Shown: positions 1 through 11,674 of the stretch, piece by piece
How the letters are laid out: the number at the start of each line of letters is the position of its first letter
Position numbering within the stretch: the first letter of the stretch is position 1
Assembly: GCA_001599595.1 (NCBI GenBank)
Contig: BCHH01000002.1
Coordinates: 2,928,628-2,992,627 of the forward strand
From: Beverwykella pulmonaria
Lineage: Eukaryota > Ascomycota > Dothideomycetes > Pleosporales > Melanommataceae
Reading direction: 5' to 3'
Length of the DNA stretch: 64,000 bases
Translations under genes and position numbers: made by a program
The notes under the pieces: generated by a model
The model's database searches: none
What the model was told of the DNA's origin: nothing
What the model saw: the letters and a program-made list of their open reading frames with translations, nothing else

Positions 1-1041
1 GAAGTACGTAGCCAAGACGATGAATCAAGTCCCATTCAGACTTGTATGGTAGTGCCAACATGGACCAACGCTTCCTACAGCTTGAGATACCGCGACGAAG
101 GTCCTTACGCCCCTAACAGCTCTGAGACCTACCCCGAGAACTTGAGTGTGCATTGAATGACTGTCGCCTTCATCATTAGTGGGTGATAGTAGTAGCAATG
201 CACTGAGGTGAGAGTGGGTGAAATTGGAGATAAGGGAGGTTAGCAGACATGGTAGCGCTGTACGTTGTTGTGTTGATCCCCTTGAGTGGATACCAAATTC
301 TGGTGAAGACCAGGAAGATAGGCTTGATGAGATACTTGATAGGATAGCTCGAACGCTTAGACGCAAAGGAAGGACGAGGAAGGATGAGGAAGGAAGAATA
401 CAAGACATGCGAGGCGGCCTGCCATGAAGCGAGATCACGATCGAGCCACTTGGCCTGTCAAGGCACCGCAAAGAGGACAAAAAGGCAAAGCGAACATGAA
501 TTAAAGTCATAACGTCTTGATTCCATATAAAATGTGAGGTCAACACGCATCCAATCTTCAGACGCGATCGTTCAACAGTACAACCTTCGACTAACCATCC
601 GGCCAACATTTTCCCACGCACGCCGCCATAATATACAAGAAATTATGTAACCCGCTCCCTGCATACCATCCAAAAGACAAGGCAGTAGAAAGATGTAGGA
701 ACAATTCGAAGGAGATTGATATGCGCGAGAGATGATGCCCTCGGGTGGGGGAAATTCAAGAGTGAACAGATCCAGAAACAGCAAGGACGCCGGAAACAAG
801 AACAGAAAAGGTAACATAGCCTGCCCAGAATGTGAAGAAAACCCAACCAGCACGAGCCAAGCTCCTGTTAAGAATAGACAAGCTTTGAAATATAGATGAG
901 GAAGGAAACGCAACGCCGCGCTATACAAATGAGTATGTGAAAATCGTAGGGAGAGGGTAGGTCCTTTGCCCGAGCATGAGGTCCAAGAGCTGCGAAGAAT
1001 GTACCAATCGAACCTGTATCGCCCCATTTGATGCACCAGAA
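1..1041. other. non-coding stretch downstream of the ptaB-like gene
   Basis: No open frame here resembles a known family. Two minus-strand frames of 198 and 154 codons exist but have no domain-like composition and overlap each other in different frames. The right part is probably the 3' untranslated region of the ptaB-like gene, which ends at 1042. Confidence 0.5.
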
Positions 1042-2946
1042 TTAGTTATTAGTGTTTCCCTTCATCCTTTTGTTTCCGACCATTCGCGGGCTTGGCTTGA
1101 CTTTTGGAATGCCATTCATCTCACTGCTGCCATCATCAATCTCCACCTTGGCTGTACTCCGCCGTCGCTTGTTGTTGACGACATTTGGGGACGTGTTCAC
1201 ACTGGCGGTGGCGGAACTCTGACTGTGCTGAGCAACCATTGGATGTGAAGCTGGAGAGGGCGTGTGGCTTTGGTGCATGAGATGTGGTGATCCATTCATA
1301 TTCGCATTCGGGAGAAGAGAATTGGCCATAGCTGGTGACATAAAGTTGTGGTTGGGTGCAACTCCTGGCGGACCGGTACCGGACGGGGTTCTTGCCCCTT
1401 GGGGTGTTACCTGCTGTGGTGGCATGCCTTGTTGCATCATGGCATTCGGTGGCATGTTTTGCATCTGATTCGTATTATGCTGTTGGATTGCCGGATTGTT
1501 GGCCGTTGTTGTGACCCAATTATGCATTGCTTGGGCTGGATTTAGGCTGGGATTTTCCTGATAGTGTGCCATGAGACTGGTCATGTTATTCATGGTTTCA
1601 TAGACCTGATTGCGTTAATATAGGTGTAGTCACATGACTTGCGTCGTGCTTACCTCAAGGTAGGTCTGCAGTGCGGGTGGCAGGCCCATGTCAGTACTTC
1701 CAGCGGTCGGTAGGTTCGACAATGCCAATACTGCCTGCGTCGCCTGCGGTGGCTCAAGCAGCTCTGCTTTCACTCGTGGCTGTTGCCGCTTCGCATTGGA
1801 CTTATTCATACGAGGTGATTGAGTATTTGGTTGAAGGGGCGATGGCTGGGTGAACAATGACTCGAGCGCAGCACGCTGTAGATATTCGTTCCACCCATAC
1901 ATCTCGAATTGCAACCACTCCATTTTGTCGGAACCAGCCCAGAATGCCGTCAGCTTTCCAAAGCATGCAATCTAATTAAGGTTAGCCAGAGATTCCTAAG
2001 GCAAATATTGAAAGCTTACCTGGCACTGGTTCTTATATGTGTATATAAGTTTTGCTCGGTCGCAAGTGACTTTAGTCTCTGCGTTTGACACCTTTTCAAC
2101 GGATCCGTCCAGGGTTATTTGAAGATTCTCAACTTCGGTGTTGAATTGTGTGTAGAAGTACCGCGGCAATGCAGCATATACAATGTCAAACATTTTGGTG
2201 TTCCCGCCCTTAGCGGGTGAGACGATATTTATGAAGGAGCCGGTTTCGGTGAAGAACTTCTCTACGAAGGCTTGCCAATGTGGAATGCTGTTCAGATCGC
2301 CGCGGGTGGTCTATATAGTGTCAGTGGTATATGCGGTTTGCCGTTTGTGGACCAACGCTTACATTGAACTTTCCGAGATGATCAACAAAGTTCAGCAATT
2401 TCAGAGTTCCCTGCCCACTTTGACTCTGGGCAGACTTCTGCTGTTGCATAATCGCCATGCGCTGAGCTTGGGCTTGGGCTTGAGCTTGAGCTTGAGCCTG
2501 TTGACTCTGAGCCATTGCCTGGTTCCGTTGTTGTATTTGTTGTTGGTTCGGAGGCTGCTGGCTAGGCTGTTGGGGTATGTTCTGAGCCTGGTTCTGTGCT
2601 TGTGTTTGTTGCTGAGGTGGTGGACCTGGTTGTTGGGCTTGCTGTGGAGTAGGCTGAGGAGCAGGTGATGCTTGACCTTGGTGGCTACCAATAGCTGAGG
2701 GAGGTCGTAAAGGCCCTTGTTGAGGTTGCGTTGTAGTCGGCGGACCCTGATTTCCGGATTGGCTGTGATTACTAGACTGAGACTGGGCGTGTTGCATGGC
2801 AATGGCTTGTTGTTGTTGCAAATGTTGCTGCTGCTGTTGCTGCTGTTGCTGCTGCTGCTGTTGCTGTGCTTGTGCCTGTTGCTGCTGTTGATGCTGGGCT
2901 TGTGCTTGAGCCTGTGCTTGAGCTTGAGCCTGCGCTGCTTGAGCTT

Positions 2947-2983
<37 letters not shown>

Positions 2984-3627
2984 AGCTATTACCTGGGCTT
3001 GAGGGCCACCCGTCTGTTGCTGTTGCTGTTGCTGTTGCTGTTGTTGCTGCTGCTGAAGATGCATATTTTGCTGCTGTCGGAGTTGCTGCTGCATGTGGGG
3101 TGGGAGGTTGACAAAAGTTTGTTGGCCCATACTTCCTTGCAATGCAGCCATCTGCTGTGGGTTCATGTTCGCCATGTTATTGGGAAACCCCATCCCCATC
3201 CCGTTATGTTGTTGCTGTGCGAGCATTTGCTGCTGGTGTTGTTGCTGCTGGCGTAAAAAGGCCTGATGTTGATTTCTCTGCTGTATGAGGGCCGGGTTCA
3301 CTATTACGTCCTACGTCAACCAACGCACAGTGGGGAGGGAAGATATTACTTACTCATGCCCTGTTGCTGCTGCTGGTGGAACATTTGCGCTTGCTGTTGC
3401 GGTTGTAAGTGTGAAAGAGCGTGAGCACTGGGCCCAACACCTGGTTGCATGCCCATCATCGGCCCTGCCTGGCTAACGGGCCCATTTGGCCCTGAGACGC
3501 CGGCGTGCATCTGCATTCCCTGGGGAATGGGCTGACCGGGGTTTGGCCCAGGACCCGCCATGGGGTGGCCATGAGGCATTCCTTGGGGGTGCATGCCAGC
3601 ATGATTAGGATAGCTTGTGGTCATCAT
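1042..3627 (-). CDS. ptaB: LIM-domain-binding (PtaB/Mfg1-like) transcriptional coregulator
   Basis: Five exons on the minus strand: 3627-3354, 3300-2363, 2310-2020, 1971-1654 and 1605-1042. They join in frame to 794 residues. Residues 1-404 are low-complexity, with Met/Pro/Gly-rich stretches, poly-Gln blocks and a long Gln-Ala alternation. Residues about 405-560 hold the conserved LIM-binding core, including IPHWQAFVEKFF, MFDIVYAALPRYFYT and the following WLQFEMYGWNEYLQR. The C-terminus is Asn/Gln/Pro-rich and ends in a basic Lys/Arg cluster (NNKRRRSTAKVE) that could serve for nuclear import. Fungal relatives (Aspergillus PtaB, yeast Mfg1) partner with Flo8/SomA-type factors to control adhesion, biofilm and filamentation genes; that role is inferred from family. 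All four introns are 48-53 bp. The start is the first Met of the exon carrying the MMTTSYPNHAG leader. Certainty about the family is high; orthology to PtaB is likely but untested. Confidence 0.86.
2812..3060 (-). repeat. CAG-type and GCT/TTG trinucleotide/hexanucleotide tracts (poly-Q and Gln-Ala)
   Basis: On the plus strand the sequence is dominated by TGC/TTG triplets and, around 2940-2990, by repeated CTGTGC hexamers. On the coding strand these encode two poly-Gln runs separated by a Gln-Ala alternating run inside the ptaB-like protein. Such tracts change length readily and could alter activation strength. Confidence 0.9.
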
Positions 3628-6233
3628 CTTGTTGCTCGCGCGAGGAGAAGCAGTCTACGGCCTTGCAGTCCTTCCCAGAAGCAGCTTTCAGCTGCGAGTG
3701 GTGGGTCCGATATCGCGCGACGAAGGATGGTGGGACTCGGTCGGTATCGCGTTACGGAGAAGAGCGAACTTGTAAGCGCGGCAATGGATTGCAAGAAGGG
3801 TAGCAGGAGCTTCAAAGCAAATGCATGCCCGGGGGTTCGCTAGAGAGGTGAGAGGTGGCCGGTGAGGTGACGATCCGAGCCCGTTTGCGACGGGTTCTAC
3901 AAATGGATCAAACACGCCGTAGCCAGACCTCTAGCTCTTGTCGAGGCGCGACGCACCAGGAGTCGGCCGCTGTTGTTGTTGTTGCGGGCGTTGTTGCGGA
4001 CGCTGATGCGGGCGGCCGCGCGCTGAGGTCGCGATCGGGGTCAGTGGTGTCGAGGATGGACGTCGGGGTGCAGCCGGCACTTGCCGGGGCGGCGATGCGA
4101 CGCGAGGCGTTGTGTGCGAGGTTGCGAGAGAGGAGGGCACGCGCGATCAGCAGCGCTGGTAGTCGTAGGTGGTGGGAGCGGCCGTGTCTGGCGCCGAGTG
4201 CGGGTGTGCAGTATCGCGCATCCGTCCCGCTGGAGCAGAGTGCAGGAAACGAGTGGCGGGGTGGGAGAGGCTGCAATGGGCGCAGCAGAGTCTTCTAGAG
4301 GCGGCGTGGGGGGTGAGCACGCATTCGCGAGCGTTCGAGCGAGGGCGGTCTCGTCGAGCTGCGGGTGCAAGCGTTGGTGTTGACGTTGCGATGGCTCGGT
4401 GGTGGTCACCTCGTGTGGATGGGCGCTGGGAAGAGCGAGGGCGCTGATCCGCTAAATTCGAAAGGGGCACGCCTTTCGATACTTTTCGATACGGCAGAAG
4501 TGGCTGGGCTGGTAATCTATTGTGGGACGGCTGGAAGTGCCCACCCAGATCGGCAGAACAGATGCAATATCTACTGTGTACACACGCCGCACACAGGGCA
4601 ATTCCCTCTGCACTGCAGTCCTTTGGTTCAACAGCAGTCCAGCGCGACTGTTCGGGCACACCGCGTGGTGGCCGCCGCTGATGAGAAATTGCAAAAATAC
4701 CACTTGGCCGCTCTGGGGCTAGATGCTCACGTGGCGCGCCTGGGCACGCGAATCTTTCCTTCCTCTCGCCAGCGCCAACGACAACTTTTCTTCTCGCACT
4801 GAACTCCAACATACATCTGCAACTGATCCTCTTCGCTGCACCTCCCACCATCACTGCACGGGATTGCTTCTTCCTCGCGCGTAGCGATAGACCCCGTCAT
4901 TCACTTAAGAACGGAGCAACCTGGTTATGGAGCGCACCCTCATTTCCGGTGTTGCTGCCTTAGGTGCTAGCAAGTAATCTCAAGTGAGCCTCAATTTTCT
5001 GCTTTTTCTCTACACCCTCCCCTCTGGTGTGATGACATTAGAAATATACTTCTTTTCCCAACGGATTCGACCTTGAAGAAATCTAGTCTGCCCGGGCACC
5101 TGTCGCAAGGTGCCTGCTACTTGCCAGTACTTTCGTCTGACCTCTGCTTTTGTAACCAAAAGTTTTCGTTCTCATACCTTGGCTAGTGTGCTGACGATTG
5201 AGCATAGGTTGTAAGCCCACACTTTAGGTCTTCCGCGTTCGTGCCTTTGTCGACGCGATGTGACCCCGTTTCATACCTCAGATGCAGTTCTGATGAAAGA
5301 CCATAATTCGGGGATGGCTTCCACAGTTCTGCTTCATTTGAGCGAAAGGGTTGTGCCCTATTGGGCATACGATTACTCGGTGAGAAGTAGCTCTCGTGTC
5401 GCTCTCGAGGACTTTTCCGAGCATTCCCTTCCAGGTTGTTCAACTTGATTGATTCAAACATGATACCCACAATATGGGCACTAATACTAGGTGCATCGCT
5501 TCTTCGCAGCAGGTCGAAGAAATGTAGTCAGGTCAGTACTCTTTTTCATTCTTCACTTTGATATTTCTATATGATGAAAACGTCCACACAATTCGCAGTT
5601 TCCACGCTAGGCATCGATCGAACCTTTTTCAGATGCACGATGAGCGTAATTCTTCCTTGGATGTCTGATACCTTTCCTCCTCGTGCTCTTATCCTCACAA
5701 CCCTTTGGTTCGCCCATCTGACAGTGTCTATAGGTCTGACCTGAGTCGACTCTCGTATTCCGCACTTGCGAGACGCAGTGGGTTTGCTCCGTATCCTGGA
5801 CATTGGAAGAGACTGTGGAGATGGCCTCTTTGCTAGATAGTTAATTTTATGTTCAATATGATGTGTTACACTTGCTTATGTGGGAATGGGTGATTTCTAC
5901 CTTTCTTGTAATCAAACCTGCCGCCTTCTGCTTGCCCCATGAAACAGCTCCTTGTAACATAACGCTGCGAAGCAGTACTGTCAACCCCCTCTGTCACTGG
6001 GCTTTTCAGAAGCTGTCTCATTTTGCTTCTTTCAGCAGTCTTATCGCGCACCGCTTAGGTAACTCTTGGCGGTCCCGCATTAACTGACGACGGAGCTGCC
6101 AGCTGCAAGCTCTCCCACTTCCCTGCACAGCTCGCCAGCCCACCACCACCTCGCAAGCAACCACAGCTTTTGCCGCCCTCACACGCACTGAGCGACACGA
6201 ACCGTTCCCTCGTCGTGCATCCCACCCATCCTC
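3628..6233. other. 2.6 kb divergent intergenic region between ptaB-like and vma2-like genes
   Basis: No convincing protein gene is visible. Many short frames on both strands overlap in the GC-rich block of about 3900-4440, which has CAG/GTT-type simple sequence on the minus strand. This may be a long 5' leader or upstream control region of the ptaB-like gene, as morphogenesis regulators in fungi often have. The right part (about 4850-6230) is less GC-rich and pyrimidine-rich near the vma2 start, as in fungal promoters. No clear binding-site cluster was recognised. Confidence 0.4.
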
Positions 6234-8099
6234 ATGGCCTCCTTAGACCCCCGAATGATGAAGGTGACGCCGAGGTTGCGGTACAACACCATCGGCGGTG
6301 TGAACGGTCCATTGGTCATTCTCGAGAGCGTAGGTAGCTTCCAAATCCAAGACACGCTGTCGCGGAAGCTTACAGATATATCGGACAGGTCAAATTCCCC
6401 AGGTACAACGAGATCGTGTCCCTGACTCTGCCCGATGGCACCGAGCGGTCCGGACAAGTTTTGGAAGCTAGAGGTAGGGCAGTCGAGTTACCCGGTGTAA
6501 CTATACCTACTAATTCAGATTCTAGGGAATAGGGCCGTTGTTCAGGTACATTCGGTGCTAGATTGCTCAGCGGGACGATAATTCTGACTGCGGTGCAGGT
6601 GTTCGAAGGCACCTCTGGTATTGATGTGAAAAAGGTACATGTCCCGCTTGCAGACGGCGAACCAGTCTAACAGCCACAGACGAAAGTCGAGTTCACAGGA
6701 GAAAGCTTGAAGCTCGGTGTGTCCGAGGACATGTTGGGTCGAATCTTCGATGGATCAGGCAACGCCATCGACAAAGGACCCAAGGTGCTTGCTGAGGACT
6801 ACCTGGATATTAACGGCAGTCCCATCAACCCGTACTCTCGGGTAAGAAGTTAGGAACATCGTCCTGCTTCAGCAATATCTAACTTCTATAGGTGTACCCC
6901 GAAGAAATGATATCCACCGGTATCTCCGCCATCGACACTATGAACTCGATCGCCCGTGGCCAAAAGATCCCCATCTTCTCCGCGGCTGGTCTCCCCCACA
7001 ACGAAATCGCCGCCCAGATTTGTCGACAAGCTAGTTTGGTTGGAAAGCCGACCAAGGGCGTGCATGACGACCACGACGATAACTTCTCAATCGTTTTTGG
7101 TGCCATGGGTGTCAACTTGGAGACAAGTCGATTCTTCACAAGAGATTTCGAAGAAAATGGCAGTATGGAGCGTGTCACGCTGTTCTTGAACTTGGCAAAC
7201 GACCCAACGTGAGTTAAAAGGCTGTTGCTGAATCGACATTGGCTGATCACACGGTAGCATCGAACGTATTATCACCCCTCGTCTCGCACTCACCACCGCC
7301 GAGTACTACGCATACCAGCTCGAAAAGCACGTCTTGGTCATTCTTACCGATCTGTCGTCATACTGCGATGCGCTCCGTGAGGTCTCCGCTGCTCGAGAAG
7401 AAGTGCCAGGTCGTCGTGGTTATCCAGGTTACATGTACACGGACTTGTCCACTATCTACGAGCGCGCAGGACGTGTGCAGGGACGAGAAGGCTCCATCAC
7501 TCAGATTCCCATTCTGACCATGCCTAATGAGGGTAAGTGTTTCCCTTATCAGATTCGATATTCAGCTCTAATGGCTTGCAGATATCACACATCCCATCCC
7601 GGATCTAACAGGCTACATTACGGAAGGTCAGATCTTTGTTGACCGCCAGCTCGACAACAAGGGTATCTACCCACCCATCAACGTCCTCCCCTCTCTCTCC
7701 CGTCTCATGAAATCTGCCATTGGAGCAGGCCGCACGCGCGAAGACCACGGTGATGTATCTAACCAGCTCTACGCCAAGTATGCCATTGGTCGTGACGCCG
7801 CGGCTATGAAAGCCGTCGTCGGAGAAGAAGCCCTCTCCTCAGAAGATAAGCTGTCACTCGAGTTCCTCGAAAAGTTCGAGCGTACCTTCATCAACCAGTC
7901 CGCGTACGAGAGCAGAACGATCGAGGAGTCGCTGGATCTAGCGTGGTCTCTGCTGCGGATTTATCCTAGGGAACTGCTAAATCGGATCCCGGCCAAGATC
8001 CTCGATCTGTACTACCAGAGGAGTAGGAGCGGTGGCGAGAAGAAGAAGGCAACCAAGGATACCCAGGATAACTCTGGCGAGAACTTGATTGATGTGTAA
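6234..8099 (+). CDS. vma2: V-type proton ATPase subunit B (catalytic-head, regulatory subunit)
   Basis: Eight exons: 6234-6329, 6389-6473, 6526-6545, 6599-6634, 6680-6841, 6892-7208, 7258-7532 and 7582-8099. They give 502 residues, the usual length for this family. The protein is part of the V1 sector of the vacuolar H+-ATPase and helps form the nucleotide sites at the A/B interfaces that drive proton pumping into vacuoles and other organelles. The sequence follows yeast Vma2 almost throughout: [70 protein letters not shown] and [16 protein letters not shown]. The start at ATG 6234 ([19 protein letters not shown]) is the only one compatible with exon 1. The 5' part is finely split, with exons of 20 and 36 nt, while the last exon carries a third of the protein. 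It is an essential housekeeping gene. Confidence 0.97.
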
Positions 8100-9086
8100 G
8101 TCCGTAGGATGTGGGGGGCTACATTTTCGATCAGTTGTTGGACATGTTGATGACATTACCCTTGTCTAGATTTGGAGAGTGAACGGGGATGATATGGTGG
8201 GTTAGTCATGGGCCAGCAGCAATGTGTGTCTAGTCTGTCTGAGTATATAAGAACTTGTTCCATTTTTGATGCTCTCTACTATATCGATGATGGAGATATA
8301 ACTAAGTAGAACAGCGTATATGGTGATTGATATTGTTACGGGGAATTTTTGAATGCTCTTCCTGAGTTGGGAGAATGGTGGTTGATTCGTCAATGTTTGC
8401 TTAAGGTGTAGTATAGAAACTACTCAGGTTGATCAGGTGATAAGACAACGGACAGCAAAAGAGAGAGGCTGAACTTGTATTAAAGGTAACGAATTCACGT
8501 TAGAAAGCGTTTTCTGCAAACCTGTGGAGAAATTCCGGTCTGGAATTGAAAAAGGTTTTTGTGCTAGTTTGTTCGAGGTCAGCCTCGCACCAAATCCAGC
8601 TTCAGTGAAGAAAAGCATAGGCAGGTGGATTTTCGGTGAGAAGCCAATGTACTTTGCATGCTTGTTTATCCAACATGCTGTCCCATACGAAGGGATATTA
8701 CGAAGGATCAATGTACAATACTGCTCATCCTGCCTCTTGTGTAGATACATGGAGATAGATAGTCTATTGTCACGTGACTTGATCTGGTTTATTGAGTGGG
8801 AGCATGCTGTACTACGCAGGGCAGGGTATTCACTCCGGCACACCAGAAACCCTTGAAGATTCTTCTAGTAGAAAATATATGTGAAGTACAGTGATACGAT
8901 CTTGCTTTGCTGGAAAGCTTGTATGGCATGAAGGGCGAAGGTATTGAAGAGGATTCTGAGCACAACTAATCTAGTTCTAAAGTGGGTATCAATACGTAGA
9001 TAGAGTATCCAGATTGCGATCAGAAAGTCTAAATTATTTCGTCCAGGACGATGTATAGAGTGGAAATATGCTGATGCTGATGTGCG
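8100..9086. other. convergent intergenic region
   Basis: This region lies between the 3' ends of the vma2-like gene (plus) and the kinase gene (minus). Two overlapping frames on opposite strands near 8430-8860 look like chance. It presumably holds the two 3' untranslated regions; I see nothing else. Confidence 0.5.
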
Positions 9087-11048
9087 TTATGCTGCAACAT
9101 AAGGCTCTGGGGCCAGTGAACAGCAAATACTTTGCATGAACGCACTGCCGGAAGCCACGGATTCAAAGAACTTTTGTATAGAATAAGCTGTAGGTCTTTC
9201 CGTAGGGTTGTGCCTTATCATCTCTGAAATGATATGAAGAAGTCCATCAGGGAGTTGAGTTGGGAACTGCCCGAACGCATCTGGCCAGTCATGTGATTCA
9301 GATGTTTGGAGGTCTAATAATACATCGGCGATCCATAGCGAGACCTTTTTCAGATTTCCACGAAACGACTCATCGTGACCATCATCTCCGCGACGGAAAT
9401 CGGCAAACTCCTGGGGACTCTTTCCGCATAGCACACTTATTATTTCGAGAAATACGCAGCCGAGGGAGAAGATGTCGGCAGATCGACCCCGATACTCGTA
9501 GTCGTAAACCTCTGGCGCACAGTACTTCGGTGTTCGGGCGGTTGGCCCGTCAGTTTGACTGTGGTCCTGGGGTGAAAAGGATCTTGAGAGACCGAAATCT
9601 GCTAGATACACACGCCAAATGCCGCCAAAAGGAGCGTCCTTTGAGTTTATGCGTCTAGCCAGAACGTTCGAAGGCTTGATGTCGTAGTGCTTTGTTGTGT
9701 TCGCGTGAATATAGGAAACTGCGGAGGTGAGGCAGCTCAGAGTCGATGCGAGGAAACTCCGCCGGCCTGCAAGTTCAGTGGCTATTGTCAAATCTAAGGT
9801 GTCCTCTAGAAAGATACTCAAGTCACAATCCGCCGCGGGATACAGGAGGATGGAAAAAGTACGACCTCGGAGGTAGGATCCGACTAGTTGGACAATATGA
9901 AAGTGTCGCAGCTTATGAAGATGTTCAACCTCTCGAAGTGCATCTACAGCTTTCCAGTTTCGTGTACATCGCATCGTCTTTCTCGCCAGAACAATCCTTT
10001 TGCACTGGACCTTGTCTACCGTTGCCGAGATGGAAGAGCCGAGGTGAGATAGGACCTGGAGAGGGACTTCCTCAGTGGAGGAAAACTCCACGTGCTGGCC
10101 TTTGCCTGACCAGTTAACTTCAAGATCTTGAGGAGGAATGAGACCTTTTTGTTCGAGATGAGAGTGGTATTCTTTGCTGATCTTTGCCAAAGGTCCGGAT
10201 GATTCAGACTGAACTGGTTCTTGTGGAAAATCGATTTGTGTAAAAGGGTCACTTTGTAAGAAAGACTGCTCTAGAGAAAGTTCTTGAATGGCTTCAAGCC
10301 TTGACCCACCGTTGCTTGATACCACCTGGTCTGTGATCGCCGGACTGTTGAAGTGCGATACCGCTGATAAGTAAGATACCGGGGTACCAGCACTCATAAA
10401 AGAGGCCGGCGAATAGAAGTTTGCAAAAGGGGAGAAAGCCGGAGAAACATGCGGATCAAAATTTTCGGTAGCGGCGAATCTATTTGGGGGTGGTGGTTGT
10501 GGTGGTATCCGAAAAGACGACTCCCCGGCGATAGATAAAGTTCCCGTGGTATTCTCAGGCGGTCGATCAAACGCTGTCGTATCGAGCCCTCCAAAGCTCC
10601 GATGACGGAAAATTTGTTGGTTTGTTTCTTCAGAACCAAATAGAACAAAATCACCGGTATCCAGAATGCTGGTGTCTGAAGCATACAGAGGAGGCTGTTC
10701 ACCCACTTCGATACGATGCAGCGATGCCTGTGTCTGCGGCATTGGATCCTCAAAAAGGGACGATAGGTCATATGCGATTACGCTCGAAGAAATCAATTCC
10801 ATAAAGTCTTCTTCATCAACGATAGGAAAGAACTTGCTCGTTTCAGAGTCGTGAACATGGTCCGCGGAAGCAACTGTGTCCTGTGTCTGTGGCATCGGAT
10901 CTTCAAAAAGGGTCGACAAGTTGTATGCAATTGCGCTCGAAGCAATCAATTCCATGAATTCTTCTTCATCGATGGCAGGAAGGAACTCGTTCGCATCAGA
11001 GTTGTGAACATGGTCCGTAGAAGCGATAGCGTCCTGAGTTTGCGCCAT
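9087..11048 (-). CDS. serine/threonine-type protein kinase with duplicated N-terminal segment
   Basis: A single-exon gene of 653 residues. A protein-kinase fold occupies about residues 330-632. The VAIK-type lysine is near K357 (VLARKTM), the catalytic loop is HYDIKPSN with D456, the metal-binding DFG is at 484-486, the APE motif at 511-513 and the DxxSxG motif at 525-530. The glycine loop (LGSSISATVDKV) is degenerate, and the catalytic HRD is HYD, so activity may be modified but the key Lys and Asp are present. Residues 1-51 and 52-102 are near-identical repeats, each starting M(A/P)QTQD and ending LFEDP, and a third copy begins and breaks off. Residues 105-310 are Ser/Pro/Phe-rich and probably disordered. 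No membrane segment is seen. The substrate and pathway are unknown; the kinase domain resembles lineage-expanded fungal kinases rather than a named core family. Confidence 0.85.
   Translation of the reverse strand: MAQTQDAIASTDHVHNSDANEFLPAIDEEEFMELIASSAIAYNLSTLFEDPMPQTQDTVASADHVHDSETSKFFPIVDEEDFMELISSSVIAYDLSSLFEDPMPQTQASLHRIEVGEQPPLYASDTSILDTGDFVLFGSEETNQQIFRHRSFGGLDTTAFDRPPENTTGTLSIAGESSFRIPPQPPPPNRFAATENFDPHVSPAFSPFANFYSPASFMSAGTPVSYLSAVSHFNSPAITDQVVSSNGGSRLEAIQELSLEQSFLQSDPFTQIDFPQEPVQSESSGPLAKISKEYHSHLEQKGLIPPQDLEVNWSGKGQHVEFSSTEEVPLQVLSHLGSSISATVDKVQCKRIVLARKTMRCTRNWKAVDALREVEHLHKLRHFHIVQLVGSYLRGRTFSILLYPAADCDLSIFLEDTLDLTIATELAGRRSFLASTLSCLTSAVSYIHANTTKHYDIKPSNVLARRINSKDAPFGGIWRVYLADFGLSRSFSPQDHSQTDGPTARTPKYCAPEVYDYEYRGRSADIFSLGCVFLEIISVLCGKSPQEFADFRRGDDGHDESFRGNLKKVSLWIADVLLDLQTSESHDWPDAFGQFPTQLPDGLLHIISEMIRHNPTERPTAYSIQKFFESVASGSAFMQSICCSLAPEPYVAA
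10743..11048 (-). repeat. 153-bp tandem duplication at the 5' end of the kinase coding region
   Basis: Two adjacent in-frame copies, about 11048-10896 and 10895-10743, encode residues 1-51 and 52-102 of the kinase. Shared words on the plus strand include GTGAACATGGTCCG and TTCTTCATC-type stretches at the same offset. Divergence is moderate, so the duplication is not very recent. Confidence 0.85.
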
Positions 11049-11674
11049 TGTGTCGTCCTATAAGTTGAAAAGGTGTCCAATGACAGGATGACCAAGGTCC
11101 GACAAACACGACACCTTGGCTAAAGGAAGAGTTGATTCCTTGGGCTCTTGCCAGATTCGCGACGGGGCTAACGAGGTGACAGTGAATGCCCACGAACTGA
11201 CGCACAGCCGAGGCAGTTCGCAGGTGACCTTTTAAATGGCTTCCAACGCAGGAATGGACTGAATATGCAGATGTAGGGAGCTAGGTGTGACTGGTATGTT
11301 CTGGTCAAGTATATGGAGTGTGAAGAAGAGAGAGAGGCGAGGTCATGATGAAAATCGTAGACAATGCTGAGAGTTGAGGTTGTTGTTCCTCCCCCATCAT
11401 CCAGCACAGCCACAGTACACGAATCAATTAACTTCGTAATTCAAATTACATATTAAAATTCTATCAGGAGCTGCTATCCTTGTTGTACATGCTTCTCCAT
11501 GTCGACCCTTTTCGTGGCGTCTTCCATTTTTGTAGAGCGAGCTTTTGGGCTAACGCACGTGATCAATTCCTTCATTAACGTACTTTCTTAATACTCGGAG
11601 CTCGCTCTTGAAAGATTGCTTTAGAAATCCATCTGGTCTATCTCAATACAGAACCATGACCCAGTGCAACGTCA
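11049..11674. other. promoter-side spacer of the kinase gene
   Basis: The kinase gene starts at 11048 and the transporter gene, on the same strand, ends at 11675, so this spacer holds the kinase promoter and the transporter 3' untranslated region. No other gene is visible. Confidence 0.45.

Noticed and set aside
25..621. 198-codon minus-strand frame at the left edge
   Set aside because: It has no domain resemblance, is Ser/Leu/Arg-rich as expected for noise, and overlaps other frames.
2717..3256. Leu-rich frame opposite the poly-Q region
   Set aside because: CTG/TTG runs are the complement of Gln codons; there is no independent evidence.
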